Shown piece after piece: positions 34,316 through 43,073 of a stretch of DNA of 47,367 nt. The notes under the pieces were generated by a model. It worked only from the letters and a program-made list of their open reading frames with translations. It had not been told where the DNA came from and did no database searches. The position numbers and the translations under genes are program-made. The stretch is from contig CALUPK010000014.1 in the NCBI GenBank assembly GCA_944322575.1, positions 1 to 47,367 on the forward strand, read 5' to 3'. How positions within the stretch are numbered: the stretch's first letter is position 1; every line of letters begins with the position of its first letter. This DNA comes from an uncultured Bacteroidales bacterium (GTDB lineage: Bacteria > Bacteroidota > Bacteroidia > Bacteroidales > UBA932).

Positions 34316-34852
34316 ATGGAAGAGATGATAACCGTCGATGTGCGGGTAGGAAGGTACCTGCGGGACTTCGTGGTCTCCAGTTCCGGGGGCGGCGATGTCT
34401 TCGTGCCCGGGAAGGACTCGGTGATATGGGGGCTTCTCAAGCAGCACCTCATCACCTCCGCCGTGGGCTGGCAGCCGGTGCCCGATGAGCTCCGCAGGGA
34501 GTACATCAGGATTGCGCTGCGGCCGACCAGGTGCTCGGCGAAGTCATACTCCGTACCGGCTGACCGCGTCCAGTCCGTGAACACACTTTTCCGCTGCTAC
34601 CTCTCCCGGACAGGGGAGAGGGTGGTGGCCCGTTTCCTGAACAAGGAGTTCAAGAAGACCTTCCACGACTACATGCGGGGATGCCTCAGGAACACCGACA
34701 CCGTCTCCATCAAGGATGCCATCGAGAACTTCATGATCGACCACAACATCTCCGACGGAGACGGCGGCATAACGCATGAGATGCTGCGCAAGGACTGGTA
34801 CCGGTACAGCACCACGGAGCAAAGAGAAAATTTAGTTTCAATCAATATTTAG
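34316..34852 (+). CDS. Phage protein of unknown function after the origin
   Basis: I start at ATG 34316 (178 residues, MEEMITVDVRVGRYL), where codon use becomes phage-like; the frame is open from 34247. The protein has VGRYLRDFVVSSSGGGDVFVPGKDSVIWGLLKQ and a C-terminal helical part (NKEFKKTFHDYMRGCLRNTD). No family is recognised. It may be a replication or transcription factor given its place between the origin and the virion genes. Confidence 0.72.
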   Translation: MEEMITVDVRVGRYLRDFVVSSSGGGDVFVPGKDSVIWGLLKQHLITSAVGWQPVPDELRREYIRIALRPTRCSAKSYSVPADRVQSVNTLFRCYLSRTGERVVARFLNKEFKKTFHDYMRGCLRNTDTVSIKDAIENFMIDHNISDGDGGITHEMLRKDWYRYSTTEQRENLVSINI

Positions 34853-34908
34853 CACTGTTGTTGTCCCAGGATTTTCAGCGGTTTTGACCATATTTTTGAA
34901 GTATTTTT

Positions 34909-35280
34909 ATGAAGAATTTTACCCATCGTTTCCGTCTCATCGCGCCCGGCTCCATCGCCGGACAGTGGAAGCAGCAAGTCTCCCTGAAGGAGGATGCCTC
35001 GCCTCTTGCCTTCATGGCCTCCGATCCGGTCTCCTTCACCCAGGAGGCGCAGAGTGACGACTCCGGCATCTATTATTCACAGAATTTCTCCGCCGTTGTC
35101 AGCGATCCGGCCGTGATGGCGGCCAACAGGCGGAGGGCCGTGGTGGAGATGACCCTCTCGGACGGCTCGGTGCGCTACATCGGCACCAAGGAGGATGCTC
35201 CGGTCATCAGCGTCACTCCCTATCCCGACCGTTACGTGGTGTCGTGCGAGTGCCTGAGCGTAGATCCGGTGGAATTATAG
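34909..35280 (+). CDS. Small phage protein, possibly structural
   Basis: The 123-residue protein is strand-rich (THRFRLIAPGSIAGQWKQQVSL, then VVEMTLSDGSVRYIGTKEDAPVISVTPYPDRYVVSC). No family is recognised. It stands just before the prohead protease, so a virion or assembly role is possible. A TATTTTTG box at 34891-34898 lies close upstream but without a -33 partner. Confidence 0.65.
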   Translation: MKNFTHRFRLIAPGSIAGQWKQQVSLKEDASPLAFMASDPVSFTQEAQSDDSGIYYSQNFSAVVSDPAVMAANRRRAVVEMTLSDGSVRYIGTKEDAPVISVTPYPDRYVVSCECLSVDPVEL

Positions 35281-35358
35281 CCCTTACAGGGCTCTCAGAG
35301 CGTACTTTCGTCCTTTTATACATCACTTTATGAGGCCATTTTTGCAGAAAAAGCAGGA

Positions 35359-36216
35359 ATGACCGGCAAGAATCTACCCAATACTGTAATATCCATCCAT
35401 CCGCAGTGCCTCGACATGCTGGACCTGGCCGAAGTGCAGGATCCGGATGCGGACACTTACCGTGAGATGGCAGCCAAGGCCGTGCGCAGGCTTGCGTCGG
35501 CTCCCAGGACGGCATTGCCGTGGGAGGACGATGCCGCCCCGGACAGCGTGGCCGTGCATTATATCTGCGGCACCGTGTTCTACGAGCACTGGTGGCGTTT
35601 TTCCACGAAGACATTTGTGGATGAGTTGCGGACGGTGGAGGAAAGACCGGAGTTCACGGCTCACCTTCTCATAGTGGACAGCCCGGGCGGTGAGGTGTTC
35701 TTCTGCCATGAGGCCGCCGAGGCCATAAGGGCCTGCGTGAAACCCGTGATAGCCGTCTGCGAGTCCATGTGCGCCAGTGCCGCCTACTGGATGGCCTCCG
35801 CAGCCGACAGGATCTATGCGGTGTCTCCCTTCACCGAGGTCGGCTCCATAGGCGTGATGGCCCGTTTCCTCGATGAACGGGAGTGGTACCGCACCAACGG
35901 CTTCAAGGAGGTGGAGATATACGCTTCCGGCAGCGACCTGAAGAACAAGGTCTACAGGGATGCCGTCGACGGCAGGCCCAAGGAGTACATCCGCCGCTTC
36001 CTCGATCCCATGCTGGATACGATGATAGCGGACATACGCACGACCAGGACCATCCCCGACGGCTCCGACGCACTCCGCGGCGAGCTGTACTATGCCCGGG
36101 AGGCGGAGGAACTCGGCCTGATTGACGGTATAAGGAGTGTCGAAGAGTGCCTTCAGGAGGCGCAAGATCTCGGGGAGAGTCAGAAAGTAATGAATTTTTT
36201 TAACTCAAATCTATAG
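35359..36216 (+). CDS. Phage prohead protease, S49 (SppA/ClpP-like) family
   Basis: The 285-residue protein has the S49 core: LLIVDSPGGEVFFCHEAAEAI, the nucleophile Ser in CASAAYWMASAADRIYA (about residue 140), and FTEVGSIGVMARFLDE. The Lys partner is probably in the KNKVYRDAV segment. It most likely matures the capsid by cutting the N-terminal part of the major capsid protein, whose gene starts 6 bases later. The first 60 residues are less conserved. Confidence 0.88.
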   Translation: MTGKNLPNTVISIHPQCLDMLDLAEVQDPDADTYREMAAKAVRRLASAPRTALPWEDDAAPDSVAVHYICGTVFYEHWWRFSTKTFVDELRTVEERPEFTAHLLIVDSPGGEVFFCHEAAEAIRACVKPVIAVCESMCASAAYWMASAADRIYAVSPFTEVGSIGVMARFLDEREWYRTNGFKEVEIYASGSDLKNKVYRDAVDGRPKEYIRRFLDPMLDTMIADIRTTRTIPDGSDALRGELYYAREAEELGLIDGIRSVEECLQEAQDLGESQKVMNFFNSNL

Positions 36217-36221
36217 ACATT

Positions 36222-38174
36222 ATGAATTTCAAAGAAAAACTGGCCCAGGTCCTGCAGAAACTCGGCCTGCAGGAGAAGGCCGCAAAGAAAGAGATCACTC
36301 AGGAGGAAGCCGCCCTGATAGCCAAGACCTGGAAGGAGGAGTTCAACACCGAGTTCTCCGCCGAGGCCGCCGAGTGGCGCAATACCGAGGCGGAGGCCGC
36401 CGCCTACAGGGAGATTGTCGCTGTTGTCAACGGAATAATGGCTGAGGAAGAGCCGTCCGGAGACAATGGCGGAGATGAGGATGAAGAAAATGAGGATGAC
36501 GGGGCCGTGGAGGAAGTCAATGAGGCGGATGGGTCCCCTGTTGCCGGTGCCAGGCGTGTCATTCGGGCCATCAACAGCCTTAACAGGCAGGTCCGCGAGC
36601 TCGCCTCCAGGGCCAGGCCTGACAGTCCCGAGGACACCGTCACCCGCGAGGTCAACGTCTTCGGCCGTGCCCACACCGCAACCCATGTCTTCGGCATCGA
36701 GCATCCGATGTTCTCGATGGACCGCAGGTGGAACCGCATTACCCGCTACGGCCGGCAGCTGGAGGATCCTACCGCAGAGGACAAGGAGGCCTTCATGGAT
36801 GAGTTCAGGAAGTACTCCGCCAGTCTTTCCAGGAGGTACGCTGAGCTCTATCAGATGGGCGTGATCACTCCCGGCAAGCTCGGAGAGGTGGATTACTCCT
36901 CGCTGAAGGACGCCGGTCTCGGCGAGCAGTTCCTGGTACGCAGGCAGGATGCCCTCATCGCCAGGATCCTGATGATTCCCAACCTCGACCACATCTTCCC
37001 CCGCAGAAGCAACATCCAGGACGGCGAGCTGCTGACCAACGTATTCTTCGGAGAGTTCTCACAGGCCTATCAGGAAGGTGAGGTCAGCAAGGGCTCGGTA
37101 GACCTCAAGCCGGAGCTGGCCAAGGTGCACGACGTGATGTTCAAGTACCTCTTCAAGTCCCTGAAGTGGATCGAGACACAGTACATCGGTTATCTCAACA
37201 CTTCCGGCTCCGATCCCGTGAAGTGGAATATGATAGAGTGGCTCATTCTCAATATCTCCACCAAGCTTCAACAGGAGAGGAATTACCGCGTGGTCAACGG
37301 CTACCGCATAGAGCCAGTGAAGGGCGAGACCGCCCACGCCAATTTCGCGGCCTTCGGAGTCATCTACCGCCTCTACAGCTATGTGGAGGGCCGAAAGGTG
37401 CTTCCTTTCACTGATACCGATGTCAATGACTACACCTCTTCGAACATCGGTGACGTGCAGGAGGAGTTTGTCTCCAAGGTGGCCGCTGTTGTGGACAACA
37501 TCGATGATTTCGTTCTCTATGCCAACAAGAAGCACGAGCCCTGGTTCAAGGCATGGTACAATTCCAAGTACGGCGGCAATGCCGACTATACCGGTGTCCA
37601 GAACCGCGTGCCCAACTACGACGTGCCCATCGTATGGGTTCCCAACATGGGCAACTCCAAGCTGATGTGGATGACCCTGCCGGGCAATATCATGCAGCTG
37701 GAGAATGTGCCCGGCGAGATGACCCGTATGAATTTCGAGCAGCGCCTCGAGAGCGTCTGGGCGTACAGCGTCTGGAAGGAGGGAGCTTCGGCCGCCTTCG
37801 CCGGCAAGAAGTTCGATGATGACGAATCGTTCAATGCCTCGGACCGCAGCCACCAGCTCATCTTCATGAACATGCCCGTAAACAAGCTGGCAGCCGACGC
37901 AACGACCGCCAGTGCCGCCACGGCCAACGGCCCTGTATTCGAGACATCCGCCGACAATGCCGCAGCTACGGCCCTGACCGATATCACCGGCGCCAAGCAG
38001 GGCGTGGTGTACATCATCCGCTCCGGAGGCGGCACCAACGCCACCACCATCGCCAAGAGCGGTAAGTTCGACGGCATCACCGCCGCATGGTCGCCCAAGG
38101 CTGCAGGTGACTTCCTGAAAGTCTACTGGGACGGAACCAAATTCGTCGAGGTAGAGAGAAAAGTAACCGCCTAA
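36222..38174 (+). CDS. Major capsid protein with N-terminal scaffold-like and C-terminal extra domains
   Basis: The 650-residue protein has three parts. Residues 1-145 are a charged helical region with an acidic linker (EEEPSGDNGGDEDEENEDDG), like a cleavable scaffold or delta domain. Residues about 146-560 look like the capsid shell (RRSNIQDGELLTNVFFGEFSQAYQEGEV, IPVEWV-like YDVPIVWVPN). Residues about 565-650 are an Ala/Thr-rich extra domain that resembles the C-terminal domain of the next protein. The fold is probably HK97-like. It follows the protease directly, the usual order, and capsid identity rests on this context and its size. Confidence 0.82.
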   Translation: MNFKEKLAQVLQKLGLQEKAAKKEITQEEAALIAKTWKEEFNTEFSAEAAEWRNTEAEAAAYREIVAVVNGIMAEEEPSGDNGGDEDEENEDDGAVEEVNEADGSPVAGARRVIRAINSLNRQVRELASRARPDSPEDTVTREVNVFGRAHTATHVFGIEHPMFSMDRRWNRITRYGRQLEDPTAEDKEAFMDEFRKYSASLSRRYAELYQMGVITPGKLGEVDYSSLKDAGLGEQFLVRRQDALIARILMIPNLDHIFPRRSNIQDGELLTNVFFGEFSQAYQEGEVSKGSVDLKPELAKVHDVMFKYLFKSLKWIETQYIGYLNTSGSDPVKWNMIEWLILNISTKLQQERNYRVVNGYRIEPVKGETAHANFAAFGVIYRLYSYVEGRKVLPFTDTDVNDYTSSNIGDVQEEFVSKVAAVVDNIDDFVLYANKKHEPWFKAWYNSKYGGNADYTGVQNRVPNYDVPIVWVPNMGNSKLMWMTLPGNIMQLENVPGEMTRMNFEQRLESVWAYSVWKEGASAAFAGKKFDDDESFNASDRSHQLIFMNMPVNKLAADATTASAATANGPVFETSADNAAATALTDITGAKQGVVYIIRSGGGTNATTIAKSGKFDGITAAWSPKAAGDFLKVYWDGTKFVEVERKVTA

Positions 38175-38184
38175 TCACTGAGTT

Positions 38185-39000
38185 ATGTTGAAAATGGTCA
38201 ATATCGGCCGTGTCGGTGACCGCGTCACCGCCGGCAGCCAGATCCACTACAAGCTCTACCTGGTCCATGAGAGCCAGGTAGACCGCTCAAAGCCCTTTCC
38301 GAAGCCCAATGCCAGCAGGGAGATAGGTTCCATCCCCCTGCTGGAGGGCCAGTACTGGCACTGCTTCGAGGTAGTCTCCTACACTCCTGACGACAAGTCC
38401 ACCTCTTCCAAGGGCGACATCACCTCCACTGTCGATAACACCCTGGCATTCGTGCTCGGCGGCCAGAGGGTGGAGGTCTACGACTTCCTCGAGAACGCCC
38501 AGGGCGAGCTGTTCTACCTCGTGCTTCTGGAGATAGACACCGGCAAGATGTATCTGTACGGACGGGAGTTCTCGCCCTACATCCTGCAGACCTTCGAGCG
38601 TCTCAACAACAAGGACGGACGTTACAGCACCATCACCGTGGGCAACTCCTCCTTCGACATGCCGCTCATCTATACCGGTACCGTAGAGATGCAGCCGGCT
38701 GCCTCCATCGCGGCCGATGCCACTACGCTGACCGTCTCCGGAGCCTCGCAGTACAAGACATCCGCGGACAACACGGCTGCCGCCACCATCGCCACAGTCG
38801 CCGGCCTCTCCGCCTCGGATGAAGGACGGCTGATCGAGATCCTCGGCGGCGGCGGAACGTATCCTACCCAGATAGCGGAGACCGACGGCATAGTCCTGCG
38901 CAACGGTACCACATGGACCGGCAAGGCGGGCTCCTCCATCATCTTCCGCGTCCTGGACGCTTCCACGCTCGTGGAAGTATCAAGAGTGCAGGCCTCGTAG
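38185..39000 (+). CDS. Capsid-associated protein sharing the capsid C-terminal domain
   Basis: The 271-residue protein begins MLKMVNIGRVGDRVTAG. The first about 165 residues look like a compact strand-rich domain (YGREFSPYILQTFERLNNKDGRYSTITVG). Residues about 172-271 resemble the C-terminal domain of the major capsid protein: YKTSADNTAAA versus FETSADNAAA, a GGGGT segment, then KAGS and a final VEVSR versus VEVER. It may be a decoration or vertex protein. It lies 10 bases after the capsid gene and is followed by a terminator. Confidence 0.72.
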   Translation: MLKMVNIGRVGDRVTAGSQIHYKLYLVHESQVDRSKPFPKPNASREIGSIPLLEGQYWHCFEVVSYTPDDKSTSSKGDITSTVDNTLAFVLGGQRVEVYDFLENAQGELFYLVLLEIDTGKMYLYGREFSPYILQTFERLNNKDGRYSTITVGNSSFDMPLIYTGTVEMQPAASIAADATTLTVSGASQYKTSADNTAAATIATVAGLSASDEGRLIEILGGGGTYPTQIAETDGIVLRNGTTWTGKAGSSIIFRVLDASTLVEVSRVQAS

Positions 39001-39025
39001 TCTCTACACATAGTTTTACTCAGTC

Positions 39026-39064
39026 GGCCGGGGTTCGGGAGGATGCCTGCATCCCGGCCTTTTT
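39026..39064 (+). terminator. Terminator after the capsid genes
   Basis: GGCCGGG (39026-39032) pairs with CCCGGCC (39053-39059), with an inner GGATGC/GCATCC stem, followed by five T residues. It would set high capsid expression relative to the genes downstream. Confidence 0.85.
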
Positions 39065-39078
39065 AACAGCAACAGATT

Positions 39079-39615
39079 ATGTACAATATCGGATACAGAG
39101 AACGTAACAGAATAGCGCAGGAACTCTCCTACAACGCTCATATCGATACCGACAAGGACCTTCTGCGCCGCTATGCGCCCAAGTCCTCTCTGCTGGTGCG
39201 CACCCTGAACTCCTCCAACGGAGCCACATTGTCTTACGACATCATCTACACCCTTCTTCAGTACTGCACCAAGGACGAGATTATCGCCCATAGGAAAGCG
39301 GCGGCATCGGCCATAAGGCAGGAACAGGCTGCGGCACTGCAGGAGGACGCCGGGCATGAAAACCAGGAGGAGGCCCGGGCTCAGAAAGAGTCTGCGGGCG
39401 CTAAAAAAAAAGAGGACGAAACAGGAGGAGTTCCCGAAAATCAGGTGGAAGAACCTGGAGGACCCTCTCATTCAGAAGGCGGAGCTGATATACTCGGACA
39501 GGGTGAACCTGCACCGGGATCTGCTGAGTCTGGACCGGACGCTGGACGAGAGTCCGACCCCGGAGACGGTGGCGGAGATGGTGGAGAAATCGGTCAGGAA
39601 CAGGCTGTGCTTTGA
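39079..39615 (+). CDS. Phage protein, upstream frame of a two-frame overlap
   Basis: The 178-residue frame has a convincing N-terminal part (RERNRIAQELSYNAHIDTDKDLLRRYAPKSSLL, then YDIIYTLLQYCTKDEIIAHRKAAASA) up to a run of nine A at 39403-39411. After it the frame becomes Gly/Glu/Pro-rich (GGADILGQGEPAPGSAESG), unlike a normal fold. The real C-terminus may be in the other frame, reached by frameshifting or transcript slippage, or this may be a true acidic tail. Function is unknown; it lies between capsid and terminase genes. Confidence 0.7.
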   Translation: MYNIGYRERNRIAQELSYNAHIDTDKDLLRRYAPKSSLLVRTLNSSNGATLSYDIIYTLLQYCTKDEIIAHRKAAASAIRQEQAAALQEDAGHENQEEARAQKESAGAKKKEDETGGVPENQVEEPGGPSHSEGGADILGQGEPAPGSAESGPDAGRESDPGDGGGDGGEIGQEQAVL

Positions 39616-39913
39616 CGAGCTCCGCAGTTTCAACAGCACCGGCCGCTTTCTCGGCCGTCATCCCTTCGTGAGGACTGATGACGGGATGTCACGGCTCAGG
39701 CAGCTGCTCCTGACCTCACCGGAGGACTTCATGAAGGAGTACCGGAGGGCCGCGATGAATGTCTCCAGATACGGAACACGGCTGCGCCGCGATGGCCTCA
39801 GTGAGGAACTTCAGGAGAAATACCGGCAGCTGCTGGACAAATGGACTGACCGGGAGCGTATGATGGGCGAATGTCTTAAAATGAACCTTTATGCCACAGA
39901 AAAGAGAATATAG
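39356..39913 (+). CDS. Phage protein, downstream frame of a two-frame overlap
   Basis: The 185-residue frame overlaps the upstream frame by 260 bases, in the +1 phase. The first about 20 residues are unusually basic (MKTRRRPGLRKSLRALKKKRTKQ). After the A9 run it reads as a normal protein (FPKIRWKNLEDPLIQKAELIYSDRVNLHRDLLSLDRTLDESPT, then RHPFVRTDDGMSRLRQLL). An AGGAGG nine bases before its ATG allows independent start. It could equally be the C-terminal half of a fusion. It overlaps the next gene by 23 bases. Confidence 0.72.
   Translation: MKTRRRPGLRKSLRALKKKRTKQEEFPKIRWKNLEDPLIQKAELIYSDRVNLHRDLLSLDRTLDESPTPETVAEMVEKSVRNRLCFDELRSFNSTGRFLGRHPFVRTDDGMSRLRQLLLTSPEDFMKEYRRAAMNVSRYGTRLRRDGLSEELQEKYRQLLDKWTDRERMMGECLKMNLYATEKRI
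39403..39411 (+). other. A9 run, candidate slippage site
   Basis: Nine consecutive A residues lie where coding quality moves from the upstream to the downstream frame. Loss of one A in RNA, or a +1 ribosomal shift, would join the two good halves into one protein of about 278 residues. Confidence 0.6.
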
Positions 39914-40211
39914 CAAGGAATACCTGTCAATGGTTCTGGAACTGGGCCGGCGCAATGCATCGGTGACAGCTGTCGCCTCCGCCTTTGAACTGAAGGGACA
40001 GGACCGGGTGACTTTTATCTGCGACCTTACGAATCCGACGACGGACCTGTGCAAGGCGTATCAGGCCGGTCTGGAGGAGGCGAGAAGGGATCTGAACACC
40101 GCCCTGCAGAACCAGGCTGTGAACGGGGATGTGGACGCGGCCAAGCTCATCTACGAGCGTAATCTACAGGCGGAGGTGGACGAGATGAAACGGGAACTGT
40201 TCGGAATATGA
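39891..40211 (+). CDS. Terminase small subunit-like protein
   Basis: The 106-residue protein is helical, with an HTH-like N-terminal part (YSKEYLSMVLELGRRNASVTAVASAFEL) and a C-terminal helix with KLIYERNLQAEVDEMKREL. Size and place, two genes before the large terminase, fit a small terminase subunit that recognises phage DNA. The identification is by context and pattern only. It overlaps the previous and next genes. Confidence 0.6.
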   Translation: MPQKREYSKEYLSMVLELGRRNASVTAVASAFELKGQDRVTFICDLTNPTTDLCKAYQAGLEEARRDLNTALQNQAVNGDVDAAKLIYERNLQAEVDEMKRELFGI

Positions 40212-40849
40212 GTACCAGACTGGAAAGACTGCGGCAGCTGGACGGCGATACGGTGCGCAACTTCATGCTCACCCGCAAGGGCGACATGATAGCGGAGGAT
40301 CTGCGTGAGTACATCCTCCAACTCAATTCCGCATCGTCGATTATCCATTTTCAGGGTGCCAGCCTGACCCGTGTCACCAGGGCACTGCGCCTGGAGTGGC
40401 CGGCGATGACCTACTCTGAGGCTAGGACGGTGTATTACGATGCGCTTCAGTTCTTCTACATTGATGAGAACATATCCGCCGAGGCGTGGGACAACTACTA
40501 TGCCGACCGCATGGAGGATATCTTCCGTCTGGCGGTGAAGATGAACCGGCTGGACATCGCCCTCAAGGCCTCGGCCAAGGCACACGAGTACCGCACCCGC
40601 AACCGGGATGTCATCCGTCCCGGAGACTGGCAGCCGCCCGTGTTCATCGTGTCGGAGGATGTGGATTTCACCAGGATGGGATACAGGAAGAAGAGTGTCT
40701 ACGAGGCGGTCAGGCGCAATGAGAAGAAGCAGCTGGGCCGGATTATCGGACAGCTGCCGGTGACGGACAGGGAGAGGGAGCGTCTGCGCAGCGAGGCCGG
40801 CGTGGATGCCGAATACGAGGAGGTTACAGACGATGGAACGGAAGGATGA
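40208..40849 (+). CDS. Phage protein upstream of the large terminase, unknown
   Basis: The 213-residue protein is helical and charged (RLAVKMNRLDIALKASAKAHEYRTRNRDVIRPGDWQPPVFI). It overlaps the gene before by 4 bases and the terminase gene by 17. It may be part of the packaging complex, and could itself be the small terminase if the preceding gene is not. Confidence 0.65.
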   Translation: MSTRLERLRQLDGDTVRNFMLTRKGDMIAEDLREYILQLNSASSIIHFQGASLTRVTRALRLEWPAMTYSEARTVYYDALQFFYIDENISAEAWDNYYADRMEDIFRLAVKMNRLDIALKASAKAHEYRTRNRDVIRPGDWQPPVFIVSEDVDFTRMGYRKKSVYEAVRRNEKKQLGRIIGQLPVTDRERERLRSEAGVDAEYEEVTDDGTEG

Positions 40850-42524
40850 CGGCCTGACGGCGTACTACGCCAACATGATGCAGCTGCTTGTGCTGCTGGT
40901 GGACTCCAACCGCATGGTCATCGAGGCCGGGCGCGGTACCGGCAAGACCAAGGGCGTGACGGGTCCGAGGACCATACGGGTGGCCGCATCGATGCCGGGT
41001 GAGACAGCCGGATTCGGCCACAGCACCTATATCCGCCTGATGTCCATCATCATTCCGGAACTTATCTCATTTTACAAAAGCGCCGCCGATGCCACAGGCA
41101 GGCCCCTGATGAGAGAGGGCATCGATTTCGTATACGGCGAGAAGGACCTGCCGCGGCACTTCTGCCAGCCCAGGTACCCCATACTGCATCCCGAGCACAG
41201 CATTGTCTTCGCCAACGGCTTCAACATACGTCTGGTGTCCACGGACCAGCCGGACAGCATCGCCGGAGCCAATATCGTGCATTTCTTCTTCGAGGAGATG
41301 AAGCACTCCGACGGAGAGAAGGTGCGCTCCAGAATATTCCCGGCCATGCGTGTGGGCCGTCTGGATGCCGCCGGTGTGCATAAGTCTCCGTATTACGGCG
41401 GTTTTACAGGTGTCTCCGACACGGCCCGGGTGACGCTCGGAGAGGATGCCTGGTTCACCAAGTATGCCGGTCAGATGGACAGGCAGCTGGTGGAGGACAT
41501 CATCACCATTGCCCTGCATGTGGACAAGGCGATGGCGGCCGTCCGGAGAGGGCAGGACGTGGAGCGCAACCGCCGGGTGATAGAGCGGTACCGGCCACTT
41601 CTCAACGACATGCGCCGGGACTGCCTCTTCTACCTGCGCGTGAGTACTTTTGTGAACAATGAGGTGCTCGGCGCAAAGTTCTTCACGGACCAGTTCTCCA
41701 ACCTGAGCATGTCGGAGTTCCTGACCAGCATCTGCTCCATCCACGACATGGACTACGAGAACATGTTCTTTGACCGGTTCAGCACCGAGAAACATGTCTT
41801 CGAGGACTCCTATCTCTACAAGGACCTGATGTCGCGCAACATCAAGGACAGCTTCACTATCGACTCATCGTATCTCAAGTACTATGACCGGGACGCCAGG
41901 ATTATCCTGGGAAACGACCCCGGATCCTTCGCATCCCTGGTGGCGGCGCAGGAGAAGAAGGCGGATAATGAACTGCGGGTTCTAAAGGAGTTCTTCGTCT
42001 ACTCACCGGAGGATATCGAGGACATGGCGGCCCGGTTCGATGCTTTCTTCCGGTCTGCGCGGAACAGGCACGTCGACCTGTACTACGACCGCGCCGGCAA
42101 CAAGCGCAACGAGCGGCGCGTCAACGAGACCGACGCCCGCGAGCTCAAGGCCCAGCTGGAGGCCCGGGGATGGCGGGTAAGCCTGAAGAATCTCGGTCAG
42201 GCCACCATCTATCACTGGCAGCATTACTACCTCTGGCGCAGGCTGCTGTCGAACGACGAGAGGAAGGTCCCCCGGATCCTCATCGACTACAACGAGTGCC
42301 CCAATCTCATCTCGGCGATGATATCCTGCAAGAAGGTGCCCGGCAGCACTCCTGTGGAACTCGACAAGACCCCGGAGAAACGGGTGCCGCTGAGCCAGCA
42401 GGCTCCCATAACGCCGCAGCTTCCGAGTGCCCTGATGTATATGGTGTACGGCCTGTATTCGAGGTATCTTCCCATGAAAAACGGCGGAGCACGGGCGGAT
42501 TTTGTCGAAAATCAGGCCTTGTAG
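40833..42524 (+). CDS. terL: Terminase large subunit
   Basis: I start at ATG 40833 (563 residues, MERKDDGLTAYY), which keeps the overlap with the previous gene short; the frame is open from 40806. The ATPase part has Walker A EAGRGTGKTKG (about residues 30-42) and Walker B NIVHFFFEEMKH (about 152). The nuclease part has the metal-site Asp in ILGNDPGSFASLV (about 360) and a second acidic block DLYYDRAGNKRNE. It powers DNA packaging into the prohead. The gene lies downstream of the capsid genes, not upstream as in many tailed phages. Confidence 0.92.
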   Translation: MERKDDGLTAYYANMMQLLVLLVDSNRMVIEAGRGTGKTKGVTGPRTIRVAASMPGETAGFGHSTYIRLMSIIIPELISFYKSAADATGRPLMREGIDFVYGEKDLPRHFCQPRYPILHPEHSIVFANGFNIRLVSTDQPDSIAGANIVHFFFEEMKHSDGEKVRSRIFPAMRVGRLDAAGVHKSPYYGGFTGVSDTARVTLGEDAWFTKYAGQMDRQLVEDIITIALHVDKAMAAVRRGQDVERNRRVIERYRPLLNDMRRDCLFYLRVSTFVNNEVLGAKFFTDQFSNLSMSEFLTSICSIHDMDYENMFFDRFSTEKHVFEDSYLYKDLMSRNIKDSFTIDSSYLKYYDRDARIILGNDPGSFASLVAAQEKKADNELRVLKEFFVYSPEDIEDMAARFDAFFRSARNRHVDLYYDRAGNKRNERRVNETDARELKAQLEARGWRVSLKNLGQATIYHWQHYYLWRRLLSNDERKVPRILIDYNECPNLISAMISCKKVPGSTPVELDKTPEKRVPLSQQAPITPQLPSALMYMVYGLYSRYLPMKNGGARADFVENQAL

Positions 42525-42595
42525 AGCGGTTTTCCGGCAATGTTTCGAGGTGTTTTGGCGAAAAATTTATAATTAATCAAGTGGTTGATAGTAAG

Positions 42596-42748
42596 ATGAA
42601 TAAAAAATACAGTCACTTCGTTTCAGGAAGAGGACACGAGAGGCCGGAGCCGCTGATTTTTCGCCGTGCTGCGCATGCCGCTTTCCGGGGAAATATGACG
42701 GGCCTCCAGTGCCCCGGCTGTCCTTTTCAGGTTGCGGATTTTGAGTGA
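42596..42748 (+). CDS. Possible very small phage protein (50 residues)
   Basis: An ATG at 42596 opens a 50-codon frame in the 234-base gap between the terminase and the next gene. It reads MNKKYSHFVSGRGHERPEPL and ends with a CPGC pair (LQCPGCPFQVADFE). It ends 10 bases before the next start. Size makes it uncertain. Confidence 0.4.
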   Translation: MNKKYSHFVSGRGHERPEPLIFRRAAHAAFRGNMTGLQCPGCPFQVADFE

Positions 42749-42758
42749 GATTTGCCCT

Positions 42759-43073
42759 ATGGAAAATACGATGTCCGGATATGACGCGCTGCGCAGGGCG
42801 GAGGCTGTGACGGCCCTCGGAGGGACCTTCACCCTTGCCTTCTATCCCTACTCCAGGGCCAGGGGCGAGGCTTCTGCGGAGCTTCAGGTGCTGCGGGGCT
42901 GCCGCGCCCGGCTTCAGATGCCTCATGAGAAGTGGAGCGTGGACGGTGCCAACTACTTTCTTTTCGACACTGACAAGGGAGAGCACCGTATGTGTTGGAG
43001 GGTGCTGATACGCTGGATGTCGTTCTCCGATGAAGACAACAAACCCTATAAACTGATATGGTATGATGAATAG
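42759..43073 (+). CDS. Small phage protein before the portal gene
   Basis: I start at ATG 42759 (104 residues, MENTMSGYDALRRAEAV). The protein is basic and strand-rich (TFTLAFYPYSRARGEASAELQVLRGCRARLQMP), and ends with LIRWMSFSDEDNKPYKLIWYDE. Function is unknown. Its end overlaps the portal gene start by 11 bases. Confidence 0.68.
   Translation: MENTMSGYDALRRAEAVTALGGTFTLAFYPYSRARGEASAELQVLRGCRARLQMPHEKWSVDGANYFLFDTDKGEHRMCWRVLIRWMSFSDEDNKPYKLIWYDE

Noticed and set aside
35278-35293. AGCCCT/AGGGCT hairpin as a terminator
   Set aside because: The stem is only six pairs and no T tract follows directly.
38000-39000. Diversity-generating retroelement variable region
   Set aside because: The shared C-terminal domains are diverged proteins rather than near-identical DNA repeats, and no reverse transcriptase is in the window.
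42170-42595. First part of a 192-residue frame overlapping the terminase gene
   Set aside because: It is the out-of-frame shadow of the terminase; only its last 50 codons in the gap are kept as a possible small gene.
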